64,000 nucleotides of DNA, taken from NCBI GenBank assembly GCA_009720755.1, contig WNKV01000002.1, positions 310,001-374,000 of the forward strand, in the 5' to 3' direction. Made by a program: the position numbers and the translations under genes. Below the pieces are notes generated by a model. The model was not told the origin of the DNA and ran no database searches. It saw nothing but the letters and a program-made list of their open reading frames with translations. This DNA comes from Rhodoplanes serenus (GTDB lineage: Bacteria; Pseudomonadota; Alphaproteobacteria; Rhizobiales; Xanthobacteraceae). Position 1 is the first letter of the stretch, and each line of letters starts with the position of its first letter. Below are positions 45,322 to 53,856 of the stretch, one piece after another.

Positions 45322-46167
45322 ATGGAAACGCGAGCGAACTACATCCTGGTGGGGCTGTTCACGCTGGCCGTGATCGTCGGCGCCTTCGCGTTCGTCTACT
45401 GGTTCACGACGCCCGGCGGCACCGCGGCGCGGACCCGTTACGAGGTGGTGTTCGAGGGCACGGTGTCGGGCCTGCGGCCGGGCTCCTCGGTGTTCTTCAA
45501 CGGCCTGCGGGTCGGCGAGGTGACCAGCCTGCGCATCGATCCCGACGCGCCGCGCCAGGTGATCGCCGCCATGGCGGTCGATCGCGACGTCGTTCTGCGC
45601 ACCGACACTTGGGTCGGGCTGGAGTTCCAGGGCCTCACCGGCATCGCGGCGATCGCGCTGCGCGGCGGCTCGGCGAGCGCCGCGGTGCTCGATCCGCCGG
45701 TGCTGCGCGCCGATCTCACCGCCACCCAGGATGTCACCTCGGCGGCCCGCAGCGTGCTGCGCCGGCTCGACTCGCTGGTCGCCGACAACGAGACCTCGTT
45801 CCGCACCACGCTCCGCAACATGGAGGCGTTCACCCAGACGCTCGCCGACAACACGGCGCGCATCGACTCGATCCTGGCCGGGGTGGAGAAGATGGTGAAC
45901 GGTGCCGAAGGCAAGCTCGACGAGGTGGCGCAGGCGGCGCGCGCGGTGCGCAGCGTCGCCGACAATCTCGACAAGAACGTCTCGGCGGTGTCGAGCGGCC
46001 TCGCCCGCTTCAGCCAGACCGGCCTGCGCGAGTGGGAGCGTCTCGCCATCGATGGGCGCCGCGCCATCTCCACCCTGGAGCAGGCGGTCCGCAACATCGA
46101 CCAGAATCCGAGCCGGCTTCTCTTCGGCGGCGCCCCGACGCAACCGGCCGGCAGCCGCGTGCGGTGA
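45322..46167 (+). CDS. mlaD: MlaD family lipid-binding protein
   Basis: A 281-residue inner-membrane-anchored MCE protein. One N-terminal TM helix (about 5-27, NYILVGLFTLAVIVGAFAFVY) leads to a single MCE domain (about 38-116, with the VSGLRPGSSVFFNGLRVGEVTSL motif). A long helical region (about 130-255) follows, as in MCE proteins that form hexameric rings or needles. ATG 45322 gives the standard start. It completes mlaEFD; the usual periplasmic MlaC and outer-membrane lipoprotein MlaA are not adjacent. Confidence 0.92.
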   Translation: METRANYILVGLFTLAVIVGAFAFVYWFTTPGGTAARTRYEVVFEGTVSGLRPGSSVFFNGLRVGEVTSLRIDPDAPRQVIAAMAVDRDVVLRTDTWVGLEFQGLTGIAAIALRGGSASAAVLDPPVLRADLTATQDVTSAARSVLRRLDSLVADNETSFRTTLRNMEAFTQTLADNTARIDSILAGVEKMVNGAEGKLDEVAQAARAVRSVADNLDKNVSAVSSGLARFSQTGLREWERLAIDGRRAISTLEQAVRNIDQNPSRLLFGGAPTQPAGSRVR

Positions 46168-46675
46168 GACTGTTTTCGGGTGATCGGTTCGCCGTCGTTC
46201 CGGGGCGCGGCCCCCGGATCGGTGCTTCGCGCCGTCCGGGCGCCGCGAACCCGGAACCCAGCCAAACACGTCGTCCCGCGGCTAACTTTTGACTCTCGGC
46301 TGGATTCCGGACGGCCGCTTCGCGGCTTCCGGAACGACCCCCAGTGGATCGGCCGGATCTCGTATGCGACAGCCGTCGTGAGATGGAGGGCCGGGTCGCG
46401 GCACTGCGTGCCGGCCCGGCCATGACGGAGCCGCGGAGAGCGGCGTGACCCGCGGTCCTCCGTCCCCACCCGTCATGCGCGGGCGAGGACCCGCGCATCC
46501 ATCGTCGCCGTGAGATTGATGGCCGGGTCGCGGCACTGCGTGCCGGCCCGGCCATGACCGCATTGGCGTCGGTCGTCATTCGTAGGCGGGACTGAGCGAC
46601 GCGATATCCGGGCCTTTGTGGTGGCCCGTGTGGTGTTCGCCCCGGGTTTCGTCATTATCGACCCGGGCTACACGT
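46168..46675. repeat. Dispersed repeat field between mlaD and ftsI
   Basis: A 508-base gap without genes, packed with dispersed repeats. 46171-46210 is, reverse-complemented, 38/40 identical to 57895-57934, and similarity continues with gaps to about 46300. Two identical 38-bp palindromic units lie at 46389-46426 and 46521-46558 (ggccgggtcgcgg... type). A third palindrome at about 46470-46504 is related to 11780-11812. mlaD and ftsI converge here. Confidence 0.85.
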
Positions 46676-48577
46676 TCACCGCGCCGGTGACGTTCCGGCC
46701 GGCCGAATGTCGGCCGGCGGCTTCGGCGGCGCGGCGGTCGACGGCGTCCCGCCCGTCGCGCGCGCCTCGCGGCGCGTCGTCGAGGAGGTGACGTCGGCGG
46801 CCGGCCGGCTGCCGCGGCCGAGGATGAGCTGCTCGGCGACCGGCAGGTCGAAGCGTGGCTCCAGGCCGAGCAGCGGCGCCACCCGGGTGATCACCTTGGC
46901 GGCCACCGGCGCGGCGTTCCAGCCCGCGGTGGCGTAGCCGTGGGTCTCCGGCAGGCCCTGCGGCTCGTCCAGCATGATCAGGATGATGTAGCGCGGCTGG
47001 TCGGACGGCAGCACGGCGACGAAGTCGGTCAGAAGCTTGGTCTTGCTGTAGCGGCCGCCCACCACCTTCTCGGCCGTGCCGGTCTTGCCGCCCACATAGT
47101 AGCCGGGGACGTTGGCCTTGCTAGCGCTGCCCTTCTCGGCATTGAGGCGCATCAGGTAGCGCATCGCCGTCGATGTCTCGGGCTTGAGCACCCGCCGGGC
47201 GAGGCTGCGGGCCTCCTCCTCGCTGCGCTTGAGGAAGGTCGGCGGGATCAGCAGGCCGCCGTTGACGGTGGCGGCGAGCCCCATCAGGGCCTGGAGCGGC
47301 GCCACCGACAGGCCGTGGCCGAACGAGATCGTGATGGTGTTCAGCTCGCCCCACCGCTTCGGCACGATCGGCTCGGCGCTCTCGGGCAGCTCGGTCCGCA
47401 GCCGGTCGAGCTGGCCCATCTTGCGCAGCCACTGCTTGTGGTGCTCGACACCGACCGCCAACGCCATCTTGGCGGCGCCGACATTGGACGAGTAGGTGAA
47501 CACCTCGGGCACCGACAGCACGCGGTTCTGGGCGTGATAGTCGCTGATCCTGAATTTGCCCCAGTGCAGCGCGCCGCGGGCGTCCACCGACGAGCCGAGC
47601 GACATCTTGCCGGCGTCGAGCGTCATCGCCACGGTGAGCGCCTTGAAGGTCGAGCCCATCTCGAACACGCCGGTGGTGAGCCGGTTCATGCGGTTGGGGT
47701 CGAGCGCCTCCTTGGGATTGTTCGGATCGTAGTCCGGGTGCGACACGAGAGCGACGATCTCGCCGGTGCGCACGTCGAGCACGACGCCCGCCGCCGCCTT
47801 GGCCTTGAACTTGTCGCGCGCCTGGCCGAGCTCGTCGTGCATGGCATGCTGGACGCGCAGATCGACGGCGAGCCGCAGCGGCTCCTGCTGGCGGTCGGAC
47901 GCGAAGCCGGCGCGGTGCAGATCGGCGAGGCCGTTCGTGTCCAGCCACTTCTCCAGGCCGGCGATGCCCTGGTTGTCGATGTTGACGTGGCCGATGAGGT
48001 GCGAGACCTCGCGGCCGTTGGGATAGATGCGCTTGTTCTCGTTGAGGAAGCCGACGCCCGGAATGCCCAGCCGGTGGACCTCGCGCTGCTGCTGCGGCGA
48101 GATCTCGCGCTTCAGCCAGGCGAAGCCGCGCTTGGAGCCGAGCCGATCGCGCAGCTCGCCGGTGTCGAGGTCGGGCATCACGGCGGTCAGCAGCTCCACC
48201 GCCTCGTCGGCGTCGATCAGCCGGCGCGGCTCGGCGAACAGCGACGGCATCCGCACGTCGGTGGCCAGGATCTCGCCGTTGCGATCGAGAATGTCGGGGC
48301 GGGCGGTGGCGACCGCGTCGGAGCCGCCGCCGCGGCGGCCCGCATGGCTGTCGGGAGCGACCGCGTAGAGCACCAGCCGGCCGCCGATGATCGCGTAGAT
48401 GCAGGCGAAGACGGCCACCGCCAGGCCGATGCGGGCGCGCGTCTTGCGGCTGCGGTCGGCGTTGCGGCTGTAGAGCAGGCTCTGGATCACCCGCCGATGC
48501 CACGGCTCGCGCGGCGTGGCGTCCTCGGCCACCGGCGGCACGGCGATCGGGTCGGCGGGGGGCGGCGCGCCGGTCAT
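46676..48577 (-). CDS. ftsI: Penicillin-binding protein 3 / FtsI, septal peptidoglycan transpeptidase
   Basis: Class B PBP of 633 residues that cross-links septal murein with FtsW. One TM helix (about 48-70), a pedestal domain starting at RPDILDRNGEILATDV, then the transpeptidase domain with the catalytic Ser in GSTFKAL (about 303), SxN as YSSNVG (about 357) and KTGT as GGKTGTAEK (about 490). The C-terminus is a Pro/Ala/Thr-rich tail. ATG 48577 overlaps ftsL by 4 bp. In most alphaproteobacteria murE follows; here the dcw block ends and repeats plus convergent mlaD follow. Confidence 0.95.
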   Translation of the reverse strand: MTGAPPPADPIAVPPVAEDATPREPWHRRVIQSLLYSRNADRSRKTRARIGLAVAVFACIYAIIGGRLVLYAVAPDSHAGRRGGGSDAVATARPDILDRNGEILATDVRMPSLFAEPRRLIDADEAVELLTAVMPDLDTGELRDRLGSKRGFAWLKREISPQQQREVHRLGIPGVGFLNENKRIYPNGREVSHLIGHVNIDNQGIAGLEKWLDTNGLADLHRAGFASDRQQEPLRLAVDLRVQHAMHDELGQARDKFKAKAAAGVVLDVRTGEIVALVSHPDYDPNNPKEALDPNRMNRLTTGVFEMGSTFKALTVAMTLDAGKMSLGSSVDARGALHWGKFRISDYHAQNRVLSVPEVFTYSSNVGAAKMALAVGVEHHKQWLRKMGQLDRLRTELPESAEPIVPKRWGELNTITISFGHGLSVAPLQALMGLAATVNGGLLIPPTFLKRSEEEARSLARRVLKPETSTAMRYLMRLNAEKGSASKANVPGYYVGGKTGTAEKVVGGRYSKTKLLTDFVAVLPSDQPRYIILIMLDEPQGLPETHGYATAGWNAAPVAAKVITRVAPLLGLEPRFDLPVAEQLILGRGSRPAADVTSSTTRREARATGGTPSTAAPPKPPADIRPAGTSPAR

Positions 48578-49026
48578 GGCTGCCTCCGCGGCGAGACGGT
48601 GCCGGCCGGAACGGTGCCGGTCGGCGGGTCGCCGTCGATGCCCGGCAGCACGCCGGCGTCCGGCTCGCCGTCGGCGGCCGGGGCGGCGGTGGGGGCCGGC
48701 AGCGCCATCTCCAGCATGGCGCCGATCGGGTCGGCGGGCGCCTCCGGCTCCACCGGCCGGGCCGGCAGGGCGTCGAACGTATCCACCTGGGCCGGGTCCA
48801 TCAGCCGCAGCGGCAGATGGCGCTGCGACAGCGCCTGGATGCGGCCGGGGTTCTCGAGCTTGGCCGCCTCGGCGCGCAGCGCCGCGGCCTTGTCGCGCTC
48901 GCGGTGGATCTCGGTGCGCAGCTTGGCGACCCGCTCGGCCTCCAGGGTCGCCTCGAACTTGATCTTGTAGACATAGGCGGCGGCGACGACGAGCAGCACC
49001 GCGACGATGACGTTGAGGAGCCGCAT
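48574..49026 (-). CDS. ftsL: Cell division protein FtsL
   Basis: A small bitopic divisome protein of 150 residues. TM helix at about 3-20 (LLNVIVAVLLVVAAAYVYK), coiled coil with heptad pattern at about 25-60 (EAERVAKLRTEIHRERDKAAALRAEAAKLENP), then the RHLPLRL motif (about 69-75) and a disordered Pro-rich tail. It links FtsB-type and FtsWI functions. Overlap of 4 bp with ftsI and 1 bp gap to rsmH show tight coupling. Confidence 0.9.
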   Translation of the reverse strand: MRLLNVIVAVLLVVAAAYVYKIKFEATLEAERVAKLRTEIHRERDKAAALRAEAAKLENPGRIQALSQRHLPLRLMDPAQVDTFDALPARPVEPEAPADPIGAMLEMALPAPTAAPAADGEPDAGVLPGIDGDPPTGTVPAGTVSPRRQP

Positions 49027-49027
49027 C

Positions 49028-50068
49028 TCAGCCCCCCCGCAGCATGGCGGCGAGCGGCGGCAGCTCCGGCGCGGCCGGCGGCGTGTCGCCCCAGGCGGGC
49101 GCCGCGGTGCGCACGGCGGCGCGCAGCTTGGCCGAGCGGGCGCGCGGATTGGCGGTCATCTCGGCGTCGTCGGCGACGACCGGACGTCGGGTCAGCACCG
49201 TGAAGCTCGGGGCGGGCCGCGCCGTCTCGGGGAGATGGCGCGAGACCCCGCCGGCGCCGCTGCGCGTCGCCAGGAAGGTCTTCACCAGCCGGTCCTCCAG
49301 CGAATGGAACGAGACGACGACGAGGCGGCCGCCCGGCGCCAGCACGCGCTCGGCCGCCGCGAGCGCGGCGGCGAGCTCGCCCAGCTCGTCGTTCACCGCC
49401 ATGCGCAGCGCCTGGAAGGTGCGGGTGGCCGGATGGATCTCCCCCGGCTTGCCGCGCACCACGCGGGCGACGATCGCGGCGAGCCGCGCCGTGGTGGTGA
49501 TCGGCGCCTCGGTGCGGGCCTTGACGATGGCGCGGGCGACGGCGCGCGAATGGCGCTCCTCGCCGAGCCGGAAGATGACGTCGGCGAGGTCGCGCTCGGA
49601 GGCGTGGGCGACGAGATCGGCGGCCGACGGGCCGTCGCTGCCCATCCGCATGTCGAGCGGGCCGTCGAGCCGGAACGAGAAGCCGCGCGCGGGGTCGTCG
49701 ATCTGCATCGACGACACCCCGATGTCGAGCACGACGCCGGCGACCGAGCCCGGCTCGGCGACCGCATCGAGCGCCGAGAACTGCTGCTCGATCAGCGTGA
49801 GGCGGCCGCCGGCGGCATCGACCAGCTCCCAGCCGGCCGTGATGGCGGTCGGGTCGCGATCGAGCGCGATCACCCGGGCGTCCGGCGCCGCCGCCAGGAT
49901 CGCCCGCGTATAGCCGCCGGCCCCGAAGGTGCCGTCGATGTAGAGGCCGCCGTCATGGACGTCGAGAAGGTCGAGGGCGGCGGGGGCGAGCACGGGAATG
50001 TGGCGGGCCGGTCCGCCAGCGACACCCGCGTGGGCCTCGTGGCCCCGGGCGTCGCGGCCCGTCATCAT
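49028..50068 (-). CDS. rsmH: 16S rRNA m4C1402 methyltransferase RsmH (MraW)
   Basis: SAM-dependent rRNA methyltransferase of 346 residues. It opens [13 protein letters not shown] and has SAM motif [14 protein letters not shown] (about 45-58), [30 protein letters not shown] and the C-terminal [19 protein letters not shown] 50068 has ggag 7 bp upstream; an alternative ATG is 50065. Both overlap the mraZ stop (4 bp), so it is coupled to mraZ. The reading frame extends further upstream without similarity. Confidence 0.95.
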   Translation of the reverse strand: MMTGRDARGHEAHAGVAGGPARHIPVLAPAALDLLDVHDGGLYIDGTFGAGGYTRAILAAAPDARVIALDRDPTAITAGWELVDAAGGRLTLIEQQFSALDAVAEPGSVAGVVLDIGVSSMQIDDPARGFSFRLDGPLDMRMGSDGPSAADLVAHASERDLADVIFRLGEERHSRAVARAIVKARTEAPITTTARLAAIVARVVRGKPGEIHPATRTFQALRMAVNDELGELAAALAAAERVLAPGGRLVVVSFHSLEDRLVKTFLATRSGAGGVSRHLPETARPAPSFTVLTRRPVVADDAEMTANPRARSAKLRAAVRTAAPAWGDTPPAAPELPPLAAMLRGG

Positions 50069-50541
50069 TCCCGTGCTCCGGAACCCGGGGTTCCGCGGTC
50101 GGAACCCAGCCGCCTCGTCGCCGCACGCACCGTCGCCGTGGCCTTGGCAAGATGCGCGCGGAACGCTTCCGGTTCCCACATCTGAAACTTGTGACCGAGC
50201 CCGACGAACGCCACCATGTCGCCGATCCCGGCGTGAACCTTGATCATCTCGGTCAGCACCACCCGGCCTTCGCCGTCCAGCCGCAGGGTCTCGCTCCTCC
50301 CATAGAGCGCCACCAGGAACTCCTCGCGCTCGTCCGAGTAGGGCGGGAAGCGGGCGATCAGCGCATCGATCTCGGCGAGCAGCGCATGCCCGCCGGCATC
50401 GACCGCCGGTCGATCCAGGCTCGGGTAGCAGTACAGCCCCTCGAAGCCGTCGCGCGCCAGCACCGCCCGGAACGTCGCCGGAACCGACACCCGTCCCTTG
50501 GAGTCGAGCCGCGCCGTGACCTGTCCGACGAAGCGGTCCAT
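50065..50541 (-). CDS. mraZ: Transcriptional regulator MraZ
   Basis: A 158-residue protein with two SpoVT/AbrB-like beta-alpha-beta domains (about 1-55 and 75-130; [18 protein letters not shown] and [21 protein letters not shown]). MraZ represses the dcw promoter and its own gene by binding short TGGG repeats. Those repeats are found at 50636-50680, about 95 bp upstream of its ATG. First gene of mraZ-rsmH-ftsL-ftsI; ATG 50541. Confidence 0.95.
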   Translation of the reverse strand: MDRFVGQVTARLDSKGRVSVPATFRAVLARDGFEGLYCYPSLDRPAVDAGGHALLAEIDALIARFPPYSDEREEFLVALYGRSETLRLDGEGRVVLTEMIKVHAGIGDMVAFVGLGHKFQMWEPEAFRAHLAKATATVRAATRRLGSDRGTPGSGARE

Positions 50542-50635
50542 CCGGTTGCGGGCTCCACGCCGGCCTGACGCTGGCCTCGAACGCGGTCCGGAGGGTCCCC
50601 GGACGGGCGGCCCATACGGACGAACACATTAACTT

Positions 50636-50680
50636 TGGGTAACGTTGGGATACCATGGGACCATATGGGCGTCAATGGAA
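50636..50680. promoter_or_regulatory. MraZ operator: TGGG boxes at exact 10-bp spacing
   Basis: On the plus strand TGGGT (50636), TGGGA (50646), TGGGA (50656), TGGGC (50666) and a degenerate TGGAA (50676): four perfect boxes plus one, each 10 bp apart, i.e. on one DNA face. This is the TGGGN-N5 pattern known for MraZ. It lies between mraZ and the divergent phosphoesterase gene, so MraZ may affect both. Confidence 0.92.
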
Positions 50681-50782
50681 TCCGGCATTGTCCACGGGCC
50701 ATTCGCAGCGTGCGCGACACGTCGATTAGCAACGGTTAAACTTAAGGAAGCGTTGCCGGCAGCCGGGGGGCGGCACTCCACC

Positions 50783-51523
50783 ATGCGCACAGCCCTGTTC
50801 ACTGACATTCACGGAAACCGCGAGGCGCTCGAAGCCTGCCTGGAGCACGCCGAGCGCTCCGGGGTGGACGCCTACGTGTTCCTCGGCGACTTCGTCGGCT
50901 ACGGCGCCGATCCCGGCTGGGTCGTCGACACGGTGTCGGAATATGTGGGGCGCGGCGCCGTCGCGGTGCTGGGCAACCACGATGCCGCCGCCGTGGGCGA
51001 GCGGGCCGACATGAACGACGACGCGGCGGCGGCGATCGCCTGGACGCGCGGCGTCATCGAGCAGCGCCATCGCGACTTCCTGGCCCGGCTGCCGCTGGTG
51101 GTGGAGAAGGGCGGCATCCTCTATGTCCACGCCAGCCCGGTCGACCCCGGCGACTGGGAGTACATCACCGATCTCTACTCGGCCTCCCGCGCCCTGGTGG
51201 CCACCCGCGCCCACATTGTGTTCTGCGGCCACACCCATGTGCCGAGCCTGTTCCACATGTCGGTGACGGGGAAGTTCGCGAGCTTCGATCCGGTCGACCG
51301 GGTGGAGATTCCGCTCACCTCGCGGCGGCGCTGGCTCGCCGTCATCGGCGCGGTCGGCCAGCCGCGCGATCGCAACCCGGCCGCCTGCTACGCCGTGCTC
51401 GACGACGCCACCGACGTGCTGACCTATGTGCGGGTGCCCTACGACATCGATACCGCGGCCCGGAAGATCAGGGAGGCGGGGCTGCCGGTCGGGCTCGCCT
51501 ACCGGCTCTACGAGGGATACTGA
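50783..51523 (+). CDS. Calcineurin-like metallophosphoesterase
   Basis: A 246-residue dimetal phosphoesterase of the YfcE/diadenosine-tetraphosphatase-like type. Motifs: FTDIHGNREAL (Asp, His), LGDFVGYGADP, GNHDAAAV, YVHASP and CGHTHVP. The sequence RRRWLAVIGAVGQPRDRNPAACY is typical of proteins annotated as predicted phosphodiesterases close to protein kinases. ATG 50783; the frame is open upstream to the repeats. Divergent from mraZ with the MraZ boxes between them; 96 bp before a Ser/Thr kinase gene, with which it may form a reversible phosphorylation or nucleotide-signalling unit. Confidence 0.87.
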   Translation: MRTALFTDIHGNREALEACLEHAERSGVDAYVFLGDFVGYGADPGWVVDTVSEYVGRGAVAVLGNHDAAAVGERADMNDDAAAAIAWTRGVIEQRHRDFLARLPLVVEKGGILYVHASPVDPGDWEYITDLYSASRALVATRAHIVFCGHTHVPSLFHMSVTGKFASFDPVDRVEIPLTSRRRWLAVIGAVGQPRDRNPAACYAVLDDATDVLTYVRVPYDIDTAARKIREAGLPVGLAYRLYEGY

Positions 51524-51619
51524 TCGAAGATCATGCGGCCGGGACGCTCGCGTCGGTCCGGCGGGGCAGGCTGGCGGACGCCCTGAGACGGCGGAGCGGA
51601 CGATCGGGCGGGGGCGGGT

Positions 51620-53041
51620 GTGGTGATCAACGTGCGGAGTCTGGCCGCCGGCCAGGTGATCGACGGCTTCCGGTTGGAGCAGCAGCTCGATCCGGGCGGC
51701 ATGGCGGACTTCTGGCGGGTGTCCCACGACGGCGAGGCCCTGCCGCTGATCATGAAGATCCCGCTGCTGCGGCGGGGCGAGGACCCGCTCACCATCGTGG
51801 GCTTCGAGCAGGAGCAGATGATCCTGTCGCGGCTGTCGGGTCCGCATGTGCCGCGCTTCGTCGCCGCCGGTGATTTCGAGCGCCCCTACATCGTGATGGA
51901 GCTGGTGCCGGGCCGCTCGCTGAAGACGCTGCTCGACAGGGCGCCGCTGCCGGCCGCCGAGGTGGCCCACATCGGTGCCGAGATCGCCGAGGCGCTGCAC
52001 AGCATTCACCGGCAGCACGTCACCCATCTCGACGTGAAGCCGTCCAACGTCATCCTGCGCGACGACGGCAGCGCCGTGCTGATCGACTTCGGCCTGTCGC
52101 GTCACGACCAGCTTCCGGATCTGATCGCCGAGGAGTTCGACGAGCCGGTCGGCACCGGCGCCTATGTGGCGCCCGAGCAGGTGCGGCGCTTCCGCGGCGA
52201 TCCGCGCAGCGACATCTTCTCGCTCGGCGTCACCATGTACTTCCTGGCGACCGGCGAGCGCCCGTTCGGCGAGCCCGAGCGCGAGGCGGAATGGCGGCGG
52301 CGGCTGTGGCGCGATCCCTATCCGCCGAGCCGCTGGAACCCGCTGGTGCCGCCGTGGCTCCAGGAGATCATCTTGCGCTGCCTGGAGATCGAGCCGGATG
52401 CGCGCTACTCGTCGGCCGCACAGCTCCGCTTCGATCTCCAGCATCCGGACGGGGTCGCCCTCACCGAGCGGGCGGCGCGGCGCGATCGTGACGGTCCGCT
52501 GACCGTCCTGTCGCGCTGGCTGAAGGTGCGCAACGCGCCGCCGCTGCGCATGCGCAGCGTCGCCGGCGTGCTCGACCGCTCGCCCATCGTGATGGCGGCG
52601 ATCGACTTGTCGGCCGCCGACGATCTCGGCGACGCGCTGGCGGCGGCGCTGCGGCGCGTGCTGGCGACGGTGCCGGATGCCCGGCTCGCCTGCGTCAATG
52701 TGCTCAAGGTCTCGCGCCTCGCGCTCGATCCCATGGAGGACGCCAAGGGCCGCAATCCGCATCTCCAAAGGCTGGTCGAGCTGAAGCACTGGGCGCGGCC
52801 GCTGCCGGTCGATCCGGAACGGATCACCTATCACGTCTTCGAGTCGCCCGATCCGGCCGCCGCCATCGTCGACTACGCCCGCAACAATCACGTCGACCAT
52901 ATCGTGATGGGGGCCCGCGGCTCGTCGCCGCTGCGCCGTTACCTCGGCAGCGTCTCGGCCCAGGTGGTCGCGCAGGCGCCCTGCACCGTGACGGTGGTAC
53001 GCAGGCCCCGTGCCACCGACGAGGCGGGTCCGGAGGGGTAG
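51620..53041 (+). CDS. Ser/Thr protein kinase fused to universal stress protein domain
   Basis: A 473-residue Hanks-type kinase (about 13-290) with a C-terminal USP domain (about 325-465). Kinase elements: Lys46 (LIMKIPLL), catalytic loop HLDVKPSNV (His136, Asp138, Lys140, Asn143), DFG at 156-158, APE as VAPEQV (about 182). The glycine loop reads QQLDPGGMADFWRV. The USP part ends with GARGSSPLRRYLGSVSAQVVAQAPCTVTVV, the ATP-binding G-2x-G-9x-G(S)-type loop of UspA-like proteins. No TM helix or PASTA domains, so cytoplasmic. Start GTG 51620 or the next codon GTG 51623. Confidence 0.9.
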   Translation: MVINVRSLAAGQVIDGFRLEQQLDPGGMADFWRVSHDGEALPLIMKIPLLRRGEDPLTIVGFEQEQMILSRLSGPHVPRFVAAGDFERPYIVMELVPGRSLKTLLDRAPLPAAEVAHIGAEIAEALHSIHRQHVTHLDVKPSNVILRDDGSAVLIDFGLSRHDQLPDLIAEEFDEPVGTGAYVAPEQVRRFRGDPRSDIFSLGVTMYFLATGERPFGEPEREAEWRRRLWRDPYPPSRWNPLVPPWLQEIILRCLEIEPDARYSSAAQLRFDLQHPDGVALTERAARRDRDGPLTVLSRWLKVRNAPPLRMRSVAGVLDRSPIVMAAIDLSAADDLGDALAAALRRVLATVPDARLACVNVLKVSRLALDPMEDAKGRNPHLQRLVELKHWARPLPVDPERITYHVFESPDPAAAIVDYARNNHVDHIVMGARGSSPLRRYLGSVSAQVVAQAPCTVTVVRRPRATDEAGPEG

Positions 53042-53146
53042 GGTTTTACACACCATCGCGGCGGAACTGGTGTCGGAGGCGGGGGTTGTTCCGGCACAGG
53101 GCGCCTGCACGGCCCTGACTCGTTCATCGACGATGGAGGCTTCCAC

Positions 53147-53734
53147 ATGTTCCGCAACCTCGTGGCCGTCGCGGCCGTGAGCGGTCTGATGATGACCACC
53201 GCGCTCGCCCAGTCGACCGCGCCCAACCCCTCGACCAGCCCCGGTAGCAGCAGCCCGAGCGCCACCAGCCCGAGCACCGGCTCCGGCAGCATGGGTTCGA
53301 GCACCAGCGCCGGCGCCGCGATCACCCAGCAGAGCCCGAACCAGTGGCTCGCCTCGAAGTTCATGGGCACCGACGTGATCGGTGCCGACGACGCCAAGAT
53401 CGGCGACGTCAGCGACGTGCTGTTCGACAAGTCCGGCAAGGTGGATGCGCTGATTGTCGGCGTCGGCGGCTTCCTCGGCATCGGCCAGAAGGACGTGGCG
53501 CTGCCGATCTCGTCGTTCCAGGTGGTGGCCGCCAACAGCGGCAAGAACAATTCGAGCTCCGACCAGCTCCGCCTGTCGATGACCAAGGACCAGCTCCAGC
53601 AGATGGCCGAGTTCAAGGCCATGGGCTCGAGCGCGACCACGACGGGCGCGGCCACCGGCGACAATGCCAGCTCGCGCGGCTCGATGGGCACCGGCACCGG
53701 CTCGGGCGCCGCCACCGGGACGCCGAACCGCTGA
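53147..53734 (+). CDS. Secreted PRC-barrel domain protein
   Basis: A 195-residue exported protein. The signal peptide (MFRNLVAVAAVSGLMMTTALA, cleavage before QS) is followed by a Ser/Thr/Pro/Gly-rich linker to about 62, then a PRC-barrel (about 65-145: WLASKFMGTDVIGADDAKIGDVSDVLFDKSGKVDALIVGVGGFLGIGQKDVALP segment order). The tail is low complexity. PRC-barrel exported proteins are numerous in Hyphomicrobiales and often stress induced. Followed by a strong terminator. Confidence 0.88.
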   Translation: MFRNLVAVAAVSGLMMTTALAQSTAPNPSTSPGSSSPSATSPSTGSGSMGSSTSAGAAITQQSPNQWLASKFMGTDVIGADDAKIGDVSDVLFDKSGKVDALIVGVGGFLGIGQKDVALPISSFQVVAANSGKNNSSSDQLRLSMTKDQLQQMAEFKAMGSSATTTGAATGDNASSRGSMGTGTGSGAATGTPNR

Positions 53735-53757
53735 CCGCGGCATTCGACCCTGTCGAT

Positions 53758-53794
53758 CGGCCGGTCCGGAGTTCCGCTCCGGGCCGGCCGTTTT
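53758..53794 (+). terminator. Rho-independent terminator
   Basis: A 14-bp stem (53758-53771 with 53777-53790, one G-T pair, loop ttccg) followed by TTTT, 24 bp after the PRC-barrel gene. Confidence 0.88.
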
Positions 53795-53856
53795 CGCGGG
53801 CTGGCTGGCGGCCCACGCTCTTGCGTCGAGGACGTCGCGGGCGGCAGCATGCCGGC

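Noticed and set aside
49028..50656. Longer rsmH starting near 50656
   Set aside because: The extension overlaps the whole mraZ gene in another frame and has no similarity to RsmH.
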